64,000 bases of DNA, from NCBI GenBank assembly GCA_963736445.1, contig CAVTOY010000007.1:1-64000 (forward strand), written 5' to 3'. The notes below the pieces were generated by a model. It was not told the origin of the DNA and did no database searches. It was given only the letters and a program-made list of their open reading frames with translations. Both the position numbers and the translations under genes were made by a program. The DNA comes from Thiosocius sp963736445. Lineage in GTDB: Bacteria; Pseudomonadota; Gammaproteobacteria; Chromatiales; Chromatiaceae. This document shows positions 62,093 to 64,000 of the stretch, in pieces; position 1 is the stretch's first letter; each line of letters opens with the position of its first letter.

Positions 62093-62689
62093 TCAGTCGC
62101 CCTGCCGTTTGGAGATGCGCCCTTCGTTGCCGGCCAACAGATTCTGAATGTTGCTGCGGTGACGCCAGATCAACAGCAGCGTTATCAACACCTGCATGAT
62201 AACTAGTTCGGGGGCAGGCCAGATCAGCCAGATGTACAGCGGCGCCAGTAACATCGAGATCAATGCCGCTAGCGAGGAGATATTTGCCACCTTAGCCATG
62301 AACAGCCAGGTGAGAGCGACGGCTGAGCCGATCATCCAGTCCAGTCCGAACTGCACACCCAGTGCCGTGGCCACCCCTTTGCCACCTTTGAATCCAAAAA
62401 AAACCGGGTAAAGGTGGCCGAGAAAGGCAGCCATGCCGACCAACGCCAGCACCAGCACCGGGCGATCGAGCAGATGACAGACTACGACCGGGAGGAGGCC
62501 CTTGATGCTGTCGCCTAGCAGGGTCACGGCGGCCGCCTTTCTGCCGCCGATGCGCAAGACATTGGTCGCGCCCGGGTTGTTCGATCCCTGGGTTCGAGGA
62601 TCGGGCAGCCTCGCCAGGCGACACACAATCACCGCGCTGGAGATGGACCCCAGCAGGTAAGCTGCGATAACGAGTGTGAAGTCCAGCAT
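62093..62689 (-). CDS. plsY: Acyl-phosphate glycerol-3-phosphate acyltransferase
   Basis: 198 residues with five membrane helices. Conserved loops: SISSAVIVCRLARLPDPRTQGSNNPGATN (first), FGFKGGKGVATALG (second, phosphate site) and WRHRSNIQNLLAGNEGRI (third). It transfers an acyl group from acyl-phosphate to glycerol-3-phosphate in phospholipid synthesis. Convergent with tsaD and divergent from folB, the usual arrangement. Confidence 0.97.
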   Translation of the reverse strand: MLDFTLVIAAYLLGSISSAVIVCRLARLPDPRTQGSNNPGATNVLRIGGRKAAAVTLLGDSIKGLLPVVVCHLLDRPVLVLALVGMAAFLGHLYPVFFGFKGGKGVATALGVQFGLDWMIGSAVALTWLFMAKVANISSLAALISMLLAPLYIWLIWPAPELVIMQVLITLLLIWRHRSNIQNLLAGNEGRISKRQGD

Positions 62690-62863
62690 GGACGAACGGA
62701 TCTCCGAGCGACGTCGAAAGTCTGCTTTCTATGCAGTGCCGATTGCTGGGTGCGCAGTCCCTAGGGGCTGCGTCGATAGGACATCTATGAGACAGTAGCG
62801 CGGCGTCACGGTCAAGGATACGACCTGCTAACATAAGCGCATCCTGGCAACCGGCTGGCTGGT

Positions 62864-63220
62864 ATGGACATCGTCTATTTGCGTGATTTGCGAATCGACA
62901 CCGTGATTGGCATCTACGGCTGGGAGCGGCGCATCCGCCAAACCCTGGTTTTCGACCTCGAGATGAGCGCTGACATCGCCCGTGCAGCGGCTTCTGATGC
63001 GATCGAGGACACCTTGAATTACAAATCGGTGGCCAAGCGTCTGATTCAGTTTGTCGGTGAGAGTGAATTCCAGTTGGTCGAGACCTTAGCCGAGCGCTGC
63101 GCCGAGATAATCCGTGAGGAATACGGTGTGCGTTGGGTGCGCCTGACCTTGAACAAGAAAGGTGCGGTTCGCGGTGCCAGCGACGTGGGGGTCATTATCG
63201 AGCGCGGAGAACGCTTCTGA
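62864..63220 (+). CDS. folB: Dihydroneopterin aldolase
   Basis: 118 residues, MDIVYLRDLRIDTVIGIYGWERRIRQ. The typical GIYGWER motif is followed by NYKSVAKRLIQFVGESEFQLVETLAE, with the catalytic/base-binding glutamate, and the RLTLNKKGAVRGASDVGV stretch with the active-site lysine. Folate synthesis, cytoplasmic. It overlaps the folK start by one base (TGATG), so both are cotranslated. Confidence 0.97.
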   Translation: MDIVYLRDLRIDTVIGIYGWERRIRQTLVFDLEMSADIARAAASDAIEDTLNYKSVAKRLIQFVGESEFQLVETLAERCAEIIREEYGVRWVRLTLNKKGAVRGASDVGVIIERGERF

Positions 63221-63732
63221 TGCCGAGATGCTGGGTCAGCATCGGCAGCAATATTCAGCCTGAAGAGAACATTCGCGCGGCGCTCGCAGACCTGCATGAG
63301 GCGTTCGGCGACATCGTAGTGTCGCCGCTGTATGAAACCGAGGCCGTGGGCTTTTCCGGGGACGATTTCCTCAATCTGGTCGTCGGTTTCGAAAGCGACT
63401 TGCCGCCGGGCAGGCTGCATGAGCTGATGCGTGAGATCGAGGATCGTCACGGACGCCAGCGTGGCGGGGAGAAGTTCTCCGCGCGTACCCTCGATCTAGA
63501 TTTGCTGACCTACGGCGACGCGGTGAGGGAGGACGGCGGTAAATCGCTGCCGCGTGACGAAATTCTTCGCTGTGCCTTTGTCCTTGCGCCGCTGACCGAC
63601 GTAGCCGGTGATGAGTTGCATCCGCAGAAGGGTGAGCCCTACCACAGCTTGTGGTCGCGTTTTCCGGAACCCGACAAAAAAGGCTTACGGCGGTTGGATG
63701 ACCCCGCGTGGCTGCACGGGAACGCTGACTGA
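63220..63732 (+). CDS. folK: 2-amino-4-hydroxy-6-hydroxymethyldihydropteridine pyrophosphokinase
   Basis: 170 residues from ATG 63220 (MPRCWVSIGSNIQPEENI). HPPK landmarks are SPLYETEAVGFSGDDFLNLV, REIEDRHGRQRGGEKFSARTLDLDLLTYGD (magnesium-binding aspartates in DLDLL) and FVLAPLTDVAGDELHP. It transfers pyrophosphate from ATP to the pterin before dihydropteroate synthesis. Coupled to folB. Confidence 0.97.
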   Translation: MPRCWVSIGSNIQPEENIRAALADLHEAFGDIVVSPLYETEAVGFSGDDFLNLVVGFESDLPPGRLHELMREIEDRHGRQRGGEKFSARTLDLDLLTYGDAVREDGGKSLPRDEILRCAFVLAPLTDVAGDELHPQKGEPYHSLWSRFPEPDKKGLRRLDDPAWLHGNAD

Positions 63733-63762
63733 CCGCGGTCGCTGAAATGGCAGGGAGGCCTT

Positions 63763-64000
63763 GTGAATCATCCAGCACCACTCGATCCGCCGCCGGCCAC
63801 AATGATCATCGGGCGCTACATTTTTTATTTCGTCCTTCTGATTCTCGGCTATTTCTTGCTTGGAGTAGCCGGTCTGCAGCTGCAGTCTGCACAGACGGGC
63901 GTGACCCCGCTGTGGCCGGCCTCAGGACTTGCCTTTGCCATGGTCTATTGGTTCGGTTTGAGCCTGGTCCTCGCGATCCTACCGGCAATGTGGATACTCG
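63763..64000 (+). CDS. MASE1-type membrane sensor protein, N-terminal part
   Basis: It starts at GTG 63763 after GGGAGG and runs off the window. VNHPAPLDPPPATMIIGRYIFYFVLL begins a series of membrane helices. The segment VTPLWPASGLAFAMVYWFGL is the hallmark of MASE1 domains, found at the N-terminus of diguanylate cyclases, phosphodiesterases and histidine kinases. The output domain lies beyond the window. Confidence 0.8.
   Translation, partial: MNHPAPLDPPPATMIIGRYIFYFVLLILGYFLLGVAGLQLQSAQTGVTPLWPASGLAFAMVYWFGLSLVLAILPAMWIL

Overview
The window reads as a gammaproteobacterial chromosome. The right end (56.4-64 kb) is ordinary core genome: tRNA-Ile2(CAU), rpoD, dnaG, a gatB/yqeY-type gene and rpsU on the minus strand (the macromolecular-synthesis cluster extended by yqeY), divergent tsaD, then plsY, folB, folK and the start of a MASE1-type membrane sensor. 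PEP-CTERM proteins and an SLC5-type sensor kinase fit an environmental, Chromatiales-like lineage, but I cannot name the genus from the sequence.

The left 56 kb is accessory, repeat-rich DNA with mostly minus-strand genes. From 0 to 24 kb single genes or small operons alternate with non-coding repeats: a stand-alone reverse transcriptase, secreted proteins and lipoproteins, a DUF3750 protein, a carbonic-anhydrase-like/FmdB/MerC cluster with a good sigma-54 promoter and a frameshifted sigma-54 activator, a CHRD-PEP-CTERM protein, a partly duplicated transporter/universal-stress-protein unit with a cytochrome c inside it, and an acidic protein whose promoter lies between two matching palindromes. 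From 25 to 34 kb there is an ISNCY-like insertion sequence, IS91 relics and an intact plus-strand signalling operon (small membrane protein, SLC5-STAC-histidine kinase, single-domain response regulator, CBS-DUF294 protein).

From 35.1 to 56.4 kb lies what looks like an integrated island. Its left edge carries a 45-nt copy of the 3' part of tRNA-Ile2; the intact tRNA gene is at its right edge. Inside are a relic tyrosine integrase cut by an IS21-family element, and several genes of types seen in anti-phage or conflict systems: a TIR-membrane protein overlapping a lipoprotein gene, a TIR-TM-14xWD40 protein followed by a trypsin-like protease, a nucleoside-deoxyribosyltransferase/TIR-like protein beside a DUF2971 protein, a DUF4062 remnant and possibly the first codons of hsdM. 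The rest is decayed genes (allA, dockerin, cohesin-like, IS1182, IS91) and small secreted proteins.

Two dispersed non-coding repeat families (A, about 0.2-0.5 kb, 11 copies; B, about 70-100 bp, 11 copies) fill most gaps. All copies I could orient lie in the same direction, and none is in the core segment. Family A copies abut both the tRNA gene and its 3' fragment, which suggests successive integrations at one tRNA. Two 191-bp inverted-terminal-repeat elements and the ISNCY-like element all sit inside family B copies.
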